From NCBI GenBank assembly GCA_902780525.1, contig CACZFL010000009.1:1-64000 (forward strand): a stretch of 64,000 bases of DNA. The letters run 5' to 3'. Shown here piece after piece: positions 34,882 to 42,710 of this stretch; position 1 is the stretch's first letter; the number at the start of each line of letters is the position of its first letter. The position numbers were made by a program, and so were the translations under genes. The stretch comes from an uncultured bacterium. Lineage in GTDB: Bacteria; Cyanobacteriota; Vampirovibrionia; Gastranaerophilales; Gastranaerophilaceae. Under the pieces are notes generated by a model. The model had not been told where the DNA came from, did no database searches, and saw nothing but the letters and a program-made list of their open reading frames with translations.

Positions 34882-35649
34882 TTACCCGTACAGATTTTCT
34901 CTGAATGACTTAATTTTTTTAGCCTCTTCTTTATAATCAGAGTCAAATAAATTATCAATATTAGCGTTAAGTATCCTTACTACATCTTTTATATTTTCTC
35001 TGTTCATAACAACCATATCATTTGCCATCTCTACATTAGACATAGCTAATCTCGTTGTATCCCTGAACCCTGATGCTGCAAGTTTTTGGGCAAGCTCATT
35101 ATCTTCAATGTTTTTACAAAGAGCCTGAGCTACAAGCATAGGAGCATGTGATATCAATGCAACAGCTTTATCGTGTTCCTGAGGTGTTGTAAGAATAGTA
35201 TTCGCACCAAGTTCTTCTATAACTGTTTTTAATACCTCAAAATCCTTCATATCGGTATCATTTTTTGGAGTAACAGCCCAGGTTGCACCTTCAAACAAGT
35301 CAGGAAATGCATATTCCCAGCCCTGGTGTTCTGTACCTGCCATAGGATGAGACGGAATAAATTTATAGTTATAGCTTTTTTTTGACACAAACTCTTTTAG
35401 AGAACAAACGTCTGTAACAATAGTTTTTTCATCTAAAATATCATTTAACTTATCCAGTATTTCAAGAGTTACATTCATAGGCGTACACACAAAAACAATG
35501 TCACATCCTTTAAGATTATTGTAATCTTTGCTTACATTAAACTCGTTGACGCTTCTTGATATCCCGACAACGCTATGTTTTTTGCCTTCAAGCAGATTCT
35601 TGAAAATAGAACCGCCAATTAAACCTAATCCTACAACACCTATATTCAT
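34882..35649 (-). CDS. tyrA: Prephenate (or arogenate) dehydrogenase
   Basis: 255 residues. NAD(P)-binding GLGLIGGS at 7-14, then VFVCTPMNVT, TDVCSLKEF, and SHPMAGTEHQGWEYA with the catalytic histidine of the TyrA family. The C-terminal helical dimer domain (FRDTTRLAMSNVEMANDMV) is complete; there is no ACT or chorismate mutase domain. It makes the tyrosine precursor. AGGGG before the ATG is part of a TAGGGGTAAA string that follows proA by a few bases, so it is translated right after proA. Confidence 0.9.
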   Translation of the reverse strand: MNIGVVGLGLIGGSIFKNLLEGKKHSVVGISRSVNEFNVSKDYNNLKGCDIVFVCTPMNVTLEILDKLNDILDEKTIVTDVCSLKEFVSKKSYNYKFIPSHPMAGTEHQGWEYAFPDLFEGATWAVTPKNDTDMKDFEVLKTVIEELGANTILTTPQEHDKAVALISHAPMLVAQALCKNIEDNELAQKLAASGFRDTTRLAMSNVEMANDMVVMNRENIKDVVRILNANIDNLFDSDYKEEAKKIKSFRENLYG

Positions 35650-35664
35650 TTTTACCCCTAATAC

Positions 35665-36918
35665 TTATAAATCTCTGTGGTGAAAAGATTTTAAACCTTC
35701 TGCATAATCTTTTACAATCTGCCCATTTCCTTCAATTGTATATTTGTATATTGTTAAACCATCAAGCCCGACAGGACCTCTTGCGTGCGTTTTGTTTGTT
35801 GAGATTCCTACCTCTGCACCAAAACCGTACCTGAAACCATCTGCAAAACGGGTTGAAACGTTGTGATAAACTCCTGCTGAGTCAACCATATTCATAAATA
35901 TTTTTGCGTTTTCGTCTTTTTCTGTAATTATTGATTCCGTATGTCCCGAAGAATATTCATTTATATGCTCAATTGCTTCTTCAAGCGAGCTTACGTATTT
36001 TAAAGAAAGCTTCTTTTCTCCATACTCTTTGTGCCAATTTCCAGGAGTTAATATAATCTCTATTCCTGCTTCTTTTAGCGACAGAATAAGCTCATCTTTT
36101 TGCGGGAAATCTTTGTGAATCAAAACAGTTTCGACAGAGTTGCATGCACTCGGATACTGTGTTTTTGCATCGATAATAATATTTTTTGCTTTCTCAAAAT
36201 CTGCCGTTTCATCAACAAAAATATGACAGATTCCGTCTGCGTGGCCTAAAACCGGAATCTTTGTATTTTCTTTTATAAACTTAACCAGCTTATTTCCGCC
36301 GCGCGGAATAATCAAATCAATGTATTTGTCCTGCTTAAGCATCTGGGCAACATCATCTCTTGTAAAAACTTGTACAAGAGCATCTTCAGGAAAACCTTTC
36401 GTCTTTTTGAGAGCTTCCTGAATAACTGACATTATCATTTTGTTAGTGTTTACTGATTCCTTGCCGCCTTTCAGGATAACCGCATTAGAAGATTTTATTG
36501 CAAGAGCTGATATCTGGGCAATTACATCAGGGCGCGCTTCAAAAATAATTCCTAAGACACCTATCGGGCAGGAGGTTTTTGTTAAAACCAAACCTTCATC
36601 AAGCTCTCGTTTCAATAAAATTTTACCAATCGGATCTTCTAACCTGACAATATCATTTACCCCCTGAACCATATCTCTCATTTTATTTTCATCAAGCTTT
36701 AAACGATTAAAGGTTGATGTCGTAATTTCACCTCTATCAACAAGCGTTTTTGCGTCTTCAAGGTCTTGCCGGTTTGCTTCAAAAATCTTGTCTTTATTTG
36801 CCGAGATATTTTCCGCTATATTTTTTAACGCCTGATTTTTAAGCTCAGACGAAAGAACTGCCATTTTTTTTGATGCAGCTTTTACATTATATGCAAGTTT
36901 AGTAAAATTATCCTCCAA
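35665..36918 (-). CDS. proA: Gamma-glutamyl phosphate reductase
   Basis: 417 residues of the aldehyde dehydrogenase superfamily. Catalytic cysteine is in YPSACNSVETVL, cofactor region in VILKGGKESVNTN, and the C-terminal VGISTNKTHARGPVGLDGLTIYKY is typical of ProA. It reduces gamma-glutamyl phosphate to the semialdehyde in proline synthesis. proB is not in view. It sits between a small unknown gene and tyrA on the same strand with short gaps. Length is normal. Confidence 0.95.
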   Translation of the reverse strand: MEDNFTKLAYNVKAASKKMAVLSSELKNQALKNIAENISANKDKIFEANRQDLEDAKTLVDRGEITTSTFNRLKLDENKMRDMVQGVNDIVRLEDPIGKILLKRELDEGLVLTKTSCPIGVLGIIFEARPDVIAQISALAIKSSNAVILKGGKESVNTNKMIMSVIQEALKKTKGFPEDALVQVFTRDDVAQMLKQDKYIDLIIPRGGNKLVKFIKENTKIPVLGHADGICHIFVDETADFEKAKNIIIDAKTQYPSACNSVETVLIHKDFPQKDELILSLKEAGIEIILTPGNWHKEYGEKKLSLKYVSSLEEAIEHINEYSSGHTESIITEKDENAKIFMNMVDSAGVYHNVSTRFADGFRYGFGAEVGISTNKTHARGPVGLDGLTIYKYTIEGNGQIVKDYAEGLKSFHHRDL

Positions 36919-36941
36919 ATTACTCCTCCCGAAAAAAATCG

Positions 36942-37169
36942 CTATTGTCCTCTTCGGCTTACTCCCTGATAAGCTTCACACATTGCACGATATTTTAGTC
37001 TTCTCAAATTAATCATAGAAACGCATCTTTTTTTTAACAATTGCTGCTTTAAAGATGTTGCGGGGCAATTTTCGACCTCAGCAGGCTGTTTTAAAACAAA
37101 ACCTGACAGGTTCATAAAAGGAACGCAATTTCTGTAATCCATAAACGGGTTTTTACCAAATGATTCCAT
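36942..37169 (-). CDS. Small basic protein of unknown function
   Basis: 75 residues, basic, with three cysteines, no membrane helix and no motif I recognise. AAGGAG lies 7 bp before the ATG and the gene ends 23 bp before proA, so it looks like a genuine first gene of the proA-tyrA unit. Coding character is supported by the ribosome site and placement only. Confidence 0.45.
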   Translation of the reverse strand: MESFGKNPFMDYRNCVPFMNLSGFVLKQPAEVENCPATSLKQQLLKKRCVSMINLRRLKYRAMCEAYQGVSRRGQ

Positions 37170-37371
37170 TTTAACTCCTTAAAAATGTATAACTGTGATA
37201 GTTCTCTCTTTCTTTTTTTATATTATATAAAACTATGTTGTTAAACAATAAAATGTAAAATAAAGTTACAACGAATTTTAGAACAAACGTTTTAGGCAAA
37301 AACAACATTTAACTTGAAAATTTTTCATGTTGTTGGTATATTCAAGGGGTAAACGATTTTACTGGTTTAGT
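37170..37371. other. Gene-free AT-rich stretch upstream of the tRNA-Arg region
   Basis: No convincing reading frame. It holds the leftward promoter of the small gene before proA and probably the rightward promoter of the tRNA. An AGGGGTAAAC string lies at 37345-37354 without a start codon nearby. Confidence 0.5.
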
Positions 37372-37393
37372 ATATGCGCCCATAGCCCAGCTG
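37372..37393 (+). repeat. Duplicated 5' end of tRNA-Arg (22-bp direct repeat)
   Basis: ATAT plus the first 18 nt of the tRNA-Arg gene are repeated exactly here and at 37526-37547. The copy breaks off after GCCCAGCTG, so it cannot form a tRNA. Together the two copies bracket a GC-rich structured element. Confidence 0.85.
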
Positions 37394-37525
37394 CCACACG
37401 GCGAGTGAATGGGCAAGCCGAGCGGACGAAGTCCGCGAAGGTGGAGGCGAGTCAACGGAGTCGTGTTGCGAGAGCAATACGAGCAGGTTGACGAGCGGAG
37501 CCGTTTTAAACTACAATTGAATAAA
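37394..37525. repeat. GC-rich structured element inserted at tRNA-Arg
   Basis: Strikingly GC-rich against its surroundings up to about 37505. It contains hairpins GCGGAC-gaa-GTCCGC (37422-37436) and a nested pair, outer GTCAAC/GTTGAC (37451-37492) around TCGTGTTGC-GAGA-GCAATACGA (37461-37482), capped by a GNRA-type tetraloop. No reading frame fits. It may be a small mobile repeat or a structured RNA. Confidence 0.55.
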
Positions 37526-37529
37526 ATAT

Positions 37530-37603
37530 GCGCCCATAGCCCAGCTGGATAGAGCGTCTGGCTACGAACCAGGAGGTCGGGGGTTCGAATCCCTCTGGGC
37601 GCG
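37530..37603 (+). tRNA. tRNA-Arg (anticodon ACG)
   Basis: Full cloverleaf: acceptor GCGCCCA/TGGGCGC, D arm with AGCTGGATAGAGC, anticodon stem CTGG/CCAG around loop CTACGAA (anticodon ACG, normally edited to ICG), T arm with GGTTCGAATCC, discriminator G. CCA is not encoded. A terminator hairpin follows at once. Confidence 0.95.
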
Positions 37604-37606
37604 TAT

Positions 37607-37640
37607 AAAAAAGATGATAACCTTTGTTATCATCTTTTTT
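37607..37640. terminator. Bidirectional terminator after tRNA-Arg
   Basis: AAAAAAGATGATAAC pairs perfectly with GTTATCATCTTTTTT over a 4-nt loop. It ends the tRNA transcript and also faces the convergent tautomerase gene. Confidence 0.9.
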
Positions 37641-37663
37641 ATTTGAGAATAAATTTTTGATTA

Positions 37664-38008
37664 TTAAAACATTGAACCGTTCCAACCCCACATATCAACA
37701 GGGTGATATGTTATATAAATATTTGAACCATCCAGACCGTAATCAGATATCAGCATCTCAAATATATCTTTTGTTGCTGCCTGACAAGGGAATTTAGATA
37801 CAGAACCCAGAGAACGAACAACAATATAGGCACCTTTTTCAACCTTATTTTCACCCATATACAAAGATTTATCGTCCTCAATATTTGTCATAATATAAGA
37901 TTTTGGTTTTGAAAAAGCTGAAGAAACAGCATCTGCTAATTTTTTCTGTAATTCATTTTTTTGATTTTCGTCTAATTTTACGCTTAATTTTGCTTCAATA
38001 TATGGCAT
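37664..38008 (-). CDS. MIF/phenylpyruvate tautomerase family protein
   Basis: 114 residues beginning MPYIEAK, so Pro2 becomes the N-terminal catalytic proline after Met removal. Later landmarks are SYIMTNIEDDKSLYMGE (invariant-lysine region), AYIVVRSLGS and NIYITYHPVDMWGWNG, matching macrophage-migration-inhibitory-factor-like tautomerases at the usual length. It interconverts keto and enol forms of aromatic pyruvates in the family; physiological role in bacteria is unclear. GGAGAG precedes the start. Monocistronic. Confidence 0.9.
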   Translation of the reverse strand: MPYIEAKLSVKLDENQKNELQKKLADAVSSAFSKPKSYIMTNIEDDKSLYMGENKVEKGAYIVVRSLGSVSKFPCQAATKDIFEMLISDYGLDGSNIYITYHPVDMWGWNGSMF

Positions 38009-38135
38009 ATAAACTCTCCTTTATTAAACTACTTCCAAAAAGTATTATACTATAATCTTCAAAATTTTAATATTAAAAAAAATATAGCCGTTTGACCGAT
38101 ATACAATCGGGTTATCTTTATAGAAAATTAGATAT

Positions 38136-38342
38136 ATGGAAAGCAAAAAGATTATGAAGAATCTACTTACTCCCAGAGAGATTGAAGTAATGGACTTGTT
38201 AATCAACGGATATAACAACTCTAAAATATCTGAAGAATTGTGTATATCTGAACACACGACAAAAGCACATATATCTTCTATTTACGAAAAATTAAAAGTT
38301 TCCAACAGAGTCCAGGCAACAGTAAAATATCTGCTGGGCTAA
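38136..38342 (+). CDS. Stand-alone LuxR-type HTH protein
   Basis: 68 residues consisting almost only of a GerE/LuxR DNA-binding domain: LTPREIEVMDLLINGYNNSKISEELCISEHTTKAHISSIYEKLKV, here spanning residues 10-55 and complete. No receiver or ligand domain is fused, unlike NarL or LuxR proteins. Ribosome site is weak; a start at the internal methionine (residue 7) is possible. Such minimal GerE proteins (compare GerE itself) act as transcription factors. Target unknown. Confidence 0.8.
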   Translation: MESKKIMKNLLTPREIEVMDLLINGYNNSKISEELCISEHTTKAHISSIYEKLKVSNRVQATVKYLLG

Positions 38343-38371
38343 ATATATTTCACATGATTTATAATATTAAT

Positions 38372-38390
38372 AAAAATCGGAACGACAGGA
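38372..38390 (-). repeat. Duplicated 3' end of tRNA-Pro (19-bp direct repeat)
   Basis: The 19-bp string covering the acceptor 3' strand of the minus-strand tRNA-Pro is repeated here and at 38483-38501. The copy lacks the rest of the tRNA. The two copies bracket a small element with a GAGA-capped hairpin. Confidence 0.8.
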
Positions 38391-38482
38391 CACGTTGAGC
38401 GTAATTTTTGCGAGAGCAAAAATAGCTCGAGGATAAAGATACAGAGGTTCAAATCCTGTCCGTTTGGCGTAAAAGTGCACAA
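38391..38482. repeat. Structured element inserted at tRNA-Pro
   Basis: Contains the hairpin GAGC-N4-TTTTTGC-GAGA-GCAAAAA-TA-GCTC (38397-38428), the same GC-GAGA-GC cap as in the tRNA-Arg element. Its right part carries a plus-strand T-arm-like string GGTTCAAATCCTGTCC (38446-38463 region), a second tRNA-derived piece. No coding frame. Confidence 0.5.
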
Positions 38483-38487
38483 AAAAA

Positions 38488-38561
38488 TCGGAACGACAGG
38501 ATTTGAACCTGCGACCCCTACCACCCCAAGGTAGTACGCTACCAAGCTGCGCCACGTCCCG
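38488..38561 (-). tRNA. tRNA-Pro (anticodon GGG)
   Basis: Read on the minus strand: acceptor CGGGACG/CGTTCCG with one G-U pair, D arm GCGCAGCTTGGTAGCG, anticodon stem CTACC/GGTAG with loop TTGGGGT (anticodon GGG), T arm GGTTCAAATCC, discriminator A. CCA not encoded. Confidence 0.94.
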
Positions 38562-38647
38562 ATTTTATTGTTATTTAATTTTCAAATATATTATAATTCG
38601 CTGAAAAATATTTTTAAAGGTCAACTACAATTCCTTTACATTTACCC

Positions 38648-38836
38648 CTAGCCCCAGAAACTTCTTTCATAACGACTAAGAATTTTATCAAGCTCCCTGC
38701 TATTCCCAAATGGATTATAAACAGAACTGCGTTTTGTAAACTGTCTTATAAGGCGTGTCGTTTTATTTTGTTCATTCATAAAATCCTGACACCATTTTCT
38801 GTGTGCAGTATTTACAACAACTTTTCCTACGTTCAT
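38648..38836 (-). CDS. Small basic protein of unknown function
   Basis: 62 residues, basic, no membrane segment, unrecognised. AAGGTGA lies 6 bp before the ATG. It starts 9 bp downstream of the uridine-kinase-like gene, so it is probably co-transcribed. Its stop codon is the first triplet of the recurring TAGGGGTAAA string. Confidence 0.5.
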   Translation of the reverse strand: MNVGKVVVNTAHRKWCQDFMNEQNKTTRLIRQFTKRSSVYNPFGNSRELDKILSRYERSFWG

Positions 38837-38845
38837 AAAATCACC

Positions 38846-39706
38846 TTATAAATAAAGTTCCTGAATTATGCCGATAATTTTGTTTAAGAAGTTTTTATAT
38901 TTTATTCTGTCAGCTGAACCTGATAGAACTATATCAGCTTTTGCCTGACAAGGTCTTATATAAACTTCAGCTTTTTCGTTGGCATTTTTGTAAATGTGTT
39001 CTGCAGAATCACCCAAACCGCGTTCATTAGCTCGAATAAAGAATCTTTCTTTTTTAATATCTTCTGCTATATCAACATAAATTTTGAAATCAAACGCATC
39101 TCTTACTTTGTCGGTGAGCGTAAATAAACCTTCCGAAATAATTACTTTGGAAGGTTTTGCAAGTGTATAATTGTCATGACGAATAGCAGTACCTGACATG
39201 TCGTATTTAGGAAGATAAGTTGTCTTACCTGAAAGAAGTTCTTTAATATGTTTGTGCATAAGTTCAAGTTCTAATGCCTGAGGTACGTCAAGGTCATAGT
39301 TTTTTGCAAACTCAGCAAAGCTTCCTGCTGTTTTTACCATTTCAGAACGGTCATAATAATAGTCGTCTGTGTTAACTCTTGTTATAGCGTCTTTGATATT
39401 AAACTCTGTTGCAAATGATTCGATTGTATCAATCAAATCCATTGTAATTGTTGATTTTCCGCTTGCCGTTTCACCTGCAATACCTATTGACGCAGGCATT
39501 TTAATTTTACCTGACAGATAGCCTGCAATTTTTTTGATTACAAACGGATTGTAACTAACAAGAATAGAACCTGACTGAGCCATCTCATTTTCAAAAATAT
39601 TTGTTATATAACGCTCTATACTATCGATTATTGAAATTGGATGAGTTACTGTTTGTGTTTGTGATTTAAACGGACTTTTTGATTTGATGTTGGATATATT
39701 TAACAT
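38846..39706 (-). CDS. Uridine kinase/phosphoribulokinase-family P-loop kinase
   Basis: 286 residues. A 70-residue N-terminal helical extension precedes the P-loop GETASGKST (78-86). Downstream are the NTDDYYYDRSEM substrate region typical of uridine kinase, YDLDVPQALELE, and ISEGLFTLTDKVRDAFDFKIYVD with lid arginines after it. The family phosphorylates uridine, cytidine or ribulose 5-phosphate. Substrate here is uncertain because of the N-terminal extension, which is longer than in Udk. Confidence 0.82.
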   Translation of the reverse strand: MLNISNIKSKSPFKSQTQTVTHPISIIDSIERYITNIFENEMAQSGSILVSYNPFVIKKIAGYLSGKIKMPASIGIAGETASGKSTITMDLIDTIESFATEFNIKDAITRVNTDDYYYDRSEMVKTAGSFAEFAKNYDLDVPQALELELMHKHIKELLSGKTTYLPKYDMSGTAIRHDNYTLAKPSKVIISEGLFTLTDKVRDAFDFKIYVDIAEDIKKERFFIRANERGLGDSAEHIYKNANEKAEVYIRPCQAKADIVLSGSADRIKYKNFLNKIIGIIQELYL

Positions 39707-39809
39707 AATTAACTATTCTTTCCTTGTTCTATTATACACAAATCAAAACTTATGAAAAGATTTTTTTGCGGAGTAAATGTGTTTTTTTTACAATTATTTA
39801 CATGTATCT

Positions 39810-42014
39810 TTACAAAATATCCAGTGGGTCAACATCAATCGCAAGCCTTATATCTTTTGGCATAGCAATTTTGCTCAAGAACTTCGATATAAAGTCGTGT
39901 CCTTTTTGCGATAATTTGTTTTTGATTAAAATTTGGAACCTGTAAAATCCGTTGATTTTTTCTATTACACAAGGTGAAGGACCCAGTACATCAACATATT
40001 CGCTGAATCCGAATTTTTCAGTCATTGTTGTCAGGCGCATACCGATTTCCATTGAAGATTTTTCCGCTCTGTATTGGTTTTCAGAAGATATTATAAGGCG
40101 CACAATCTGGCTGAACGGAGGATAATCAAACTCCTGCCTTGACTTTATTTCCGTTTCAAAAAACTTTTCGTAATTTTGTGATTTCGCAGTCTGAAAAGCG
40201 TAGTATTCAGGGTTATATGTCTGGAACAAAACTTTACCCTTAAACTCTCCTCTTCCTGCACGTCCTGCAACCTGTGTAAGAAGCTGAAACCCTCTTTCTG
40301 ATGCACGGTAGTCAGGAACGCTGAATCCTGAATCTGCGCTTAAAACACCAACAAGAGTAACATTCGGATTATCCAGACCTTTTGCTATCATCTGCGTTCC
40401 GACTAAGATATCAATTTCACCTTTCTGGAATTTAGATAAAAGTTCAATATGAGCGTTCTTCTTAGTTAAAATGTCACTGTCAATTCTTTCAACTCTTGCA
40501 TCAGGGAAAAGCTCTTTTATCAGAACTTCAATTTTTTGTGTGCCGACTCCCGATGTTGAAAGCGCATCACTTCCGCACTGAGGACAATAATCCGGGAAGG
40601 TCATCTCTTTCCCGCAGTAGTGACATTTTAATTGTTTTATACTTGCGTGCCAAATCATAGGAATAGAACAATCAGGACACTCAATAACAGTACCGCAGGC
40701 TTTACACTGAGTGTAAGTTGAATATCCTCTGCGGTTCATAAGCAAAATAACTTGCTGTCCTCTTTCAAGAGTTTCAGCAATCTCTGTCTGCAACGGTTTC
40801 GATATAATTCCTCTGTATGCAGCTTTACCATATTCCTGCATATTGATAACCTGTGGTTTTGCAAGCGGTGAATTATTAAATCTGTGTTTCATTTCAAAGA
40901 GATTGTTGTTATTCGTTGCATAATAATACGTCGAAACATCAGGAGTTGCCGAGCCTAAAATCAGCGGTGCCTGATAGAATTGTGCAAGTCTCCTTGCAAC
41001 AACTCTTGCGTCATACCTTGGAGCCGGATTTGTTTGTTTATACGCTCCTTCGTGCTCTTCGTCAATAATTATCAAACCAATATTTGAAAGCGGTGCAAAA
41101 ACTGCCGAGCGAGCTCCCGCAAGGATTCTTATCTCATTTTTATAAAGCCTTTGCCAAACATCATATTTTTCACCTTCACCGATTGAACTGTGCCATATTG
41201 CAACATCTTTTATACCGAACTTTCGTGCCAAACGTTTTGTTAACTGAGAAGCAAGCGCAATTTCAGGAGCTAAAAAAAGTACGTTTTTTCCTTCATCAAG
41301 AACATCCTGAATAAGTTTAAAATAAACTTCCGTTTTCCCTGATGCCGTAACACCATGCAAAAGTATAGGATTTGGCGATTTTAATTTACCCTTAATGCCT
41401 TCATAAGCCTCAATCTGCTCGCCCTGAAGTTCGTACAAAGGTTCTTTTTCTACATCTTTAAATATTGAGAGAGGATTTCTGTAAATATATTCTTCCTCTA
41501 TTTTTACAAAGCCCAAATCTGCAAGTTTTTTCATAGTCGCACGGGTTGTTTTTGCAACTTCTTCAAACTCAATAAGGGAGGACTTCCCACACCCTTTTAA
41601 CAATGCTAAAATCTCTTTCTGACGCTTTGTTAATCCTTCACCATCTTCTTTTAGAAGTGAAACAGCAAGCTCGACTTTTGCATTCTTTTCTATTAACCTC
41701 ATAGGAAGTGCCGTATTCAAAACTGTTACAAAATCCGTACAATAATAGTTTGCAACCCATTCAAGAAGTTTCAAATATTTTAAAGAAAAAAGCGGTGTTT
41801 CATCTAAAATCTTGTTGATTTTTTTAACCCTGAAATCCCCGGGAATATAATCAGAAAATCCGACAACAAACGCATTTATAAGTCCTTGTCTTCCAAAGGG
41901 CACCAAGACTGCCTGACCGATTTGGATAACATCCTTCATCTCATCAGGTATCAGATAACTGAAAGTCTTTACTCCCAATCCCTTAATGTTTACAAGCACC
42001 ATTGCGTATTTCAT
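39810..42014 (-). CDS. priA: Primosomal replication-restart helicase PriA
   Basis: 734 residues. N-terminal 3'-end-binding domain (about 1-110), then helicase motifs: Walker A HGVTASGKTE, DEEHEGAYKQ, GSATPDVSTY, and motifs V-VI with GTQMIAKGLDNPNV and QVAGRAGRGEFKG. The zinc-binding insert has paired cysteines (CKACG, CPDC, CHYCG, CPQCG), all eight present. PriA reloads the replisome at stalled forks. Length is normal and the gene looks intact. Confidence 0.97.
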   Translation of the reverse strand: MKYAMVLVNIKGLGVKTFSYLIPDEMKDVIQIGQAVLVPFGRQGLINAFVVGFSDYIPGDFRVKKINKILDETPLFSLKYLKLLEWVANYYCTDFVTVLNTALPMRLIEKNAKVELAVSLLKEDGEGLTKRQKEILALLKGCGKSSLIEFEEVAKTTRATMKKLADLGFVKIEEEYIYRNPLSIFKDVEKEPLYELQGEQIEAYEGIKGKLKSPNPILLHGVTASGKTEVYFKLIQDVLDEGKNVLFLAPEIALASQLTKRLARKFGIKDVAIWHSSIGEGEKYDVWQRLYKNEIRILAGARSAVFAPLSNIGLIIIDEEHEGAYKQTNPAPRYDARVVARRLAQFYQAPLILGSATPDVSTYYYATNNNNLFEMKHRFNNSPLAKPQVINMQEYGKAAYRGIISKPLQTEIAETLERGQQVILLMNRRGYSTYTQCKACGTVIECPDCSIPMIWHASIKQLKCHYCGKEMTFPDYCPQCGSDALSTSGVGTQKIEVLIKELFPDARVERIDSDILTKKNAHIELLSKFQKGEIDILVGTQMIAKGLDNPNVTLVGVLSADSGFSVPDYRASERGFQLLTQVAGRAGRGEFKGKVLFQTYNPEYYAFQTAKSQNYEKFFETEIKSRQEFDYPPFSQIVRLIISSENQYRAEKSSMEIGMRLTTMTEKFGFSEYVDVLGPSPCVIEKINGFYRFQILIKNKLSQKGHDFISKFLSKIAMPKDIRLAIDVDPLDIL

Positions 42015-42146
42015 AAAGATATTATATCAAAATATTGTTATTTTTGTAGATTTATATGTTTTTGAGATTCTTCACCCCTAAATTATTATTGGGTTCAGAA
42101 TGACGAAATTATAGTATTATTCGCTGTAAATTGTTATAGTTACCAA

Positions 42147-42296
42147 TTATTTTTCTGCTTTTTTTACTTTTAAAATTTTGTTTTCTATTTCAAGTTCAAC
42201 TTCATCATCTTCGGGATTAATGTCTAAAAGTTCAAGAATAGCCTTTTGCATCAATAAAACCCAAGCATTTCCACTTTTTATTAATTTCTTTTTCAT
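42147..42296 (-). CDS. AbrB/MazE-like small DNA-binding protein
   Basis: 49 residues: MKKKLIKSGNAWVLLMQKAILELL, here to residue 24, then DINPEDDEVELEIENKILKVKK. The N-terminal K-SGNAW-L pattern and the D-E-V-E-L-E strand are those of the swapped-hairpin AbrB/MazE fold. Usually such proteins are antitoxins or global regulators; no toxin gene is adjacent. It is divergent from the XRE-type gene at 42393, sharing a 96-bp control region. The start ATG 42296 has an AAAGGTTTTTT context, so the ribosome site is modest. Confidence 0.65.
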   Translation of the reverse strand: MKKKLIKSGNAWVLLMQKAILELLDINPEDDEVELEIENKILKVKKAEK

Positions 42297-42392
42297 AAAA
42301 AACCTTTATATTGTCTATACAAATACTTTACAAATAATAGTTATTGTTGTATATTATCCATTGTCTAATATATGTCTAATATAGGAATGATT

Positions 42393-42629
42393 ATGAATAT
42401 TGATGAAAAAGTAAAAGAAACATTGAAAAAACTGGGCATGCATATAAAAGAACTTAGAGAAGAACAAGAAATTAGCACAACAGAGCTTGCACAAAAAACA
42501 GGAATAAGAAAAGTATATTTAGAAAAAATTGAAGATGGAACCGCATACGGTGTCAGAATGGAAAAACACCTTTTGAAGATATCAAAAGGATTAGGAGTTA
42601 ATTTTTATCAATTATTCGATTTTGAATAA
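42393..42629 (+). CDS. XRE-family transcriptional regulator
   Basis: Start set at the third of three close in-frame ATGs (42393) because TAGGA lies 6 bp upstream; about 78 residues (85 if 42372 is used). An XRE helix-turn-helix fills most of it: HIKELREEQEISTTELAQKTGIRKVYLEKIEDG, in the first half, then a helical end FYQLFDFE. No effector domain. Followed by a strong terminator at 42644. Divergent from the AbrB-like gene; the two may regulate each other. Confidence 0.8.
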   Translation: MNIDEKVKETLKKLGMHIKELREEQEISTTELAQKTGIRKVYLEKIEDGTAYGVRMEKHLLKISKGLGVNFYQLFDFE

Positions 42630-42643
42630 AATAATTATAAAGA

Positions 42644-42685
42644 GCGGCGGGTTTGCTAAAAGCAAACCCGCCGCTTATCTTTTTT
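42644..42685. terminator. Strong bidirectional terminator
   Basis: GCGGCGGGTTTGC pairs perfectly with GCAAACCCGCCGC over a 5-nt loop, followed by a T-run; A-rich on the other side. It separates the XRE gene from the convergent pnp. Confidence 0.95.
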
Positions 42686-42710
42686 TAAATTAAGAGTTTT
42701 TTATTTACCC

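Noticed and set aside
36440-36667. Reading frame opposite proA
   Set aside because: Antisense shadow of a conserved gene; no translation signals.
38372-38470. An additional tRNA gene
   Set aside because: It has acceptor- and T-arm-like strings but no D arm or anticodon arm, and the pieces are on opposite strands.
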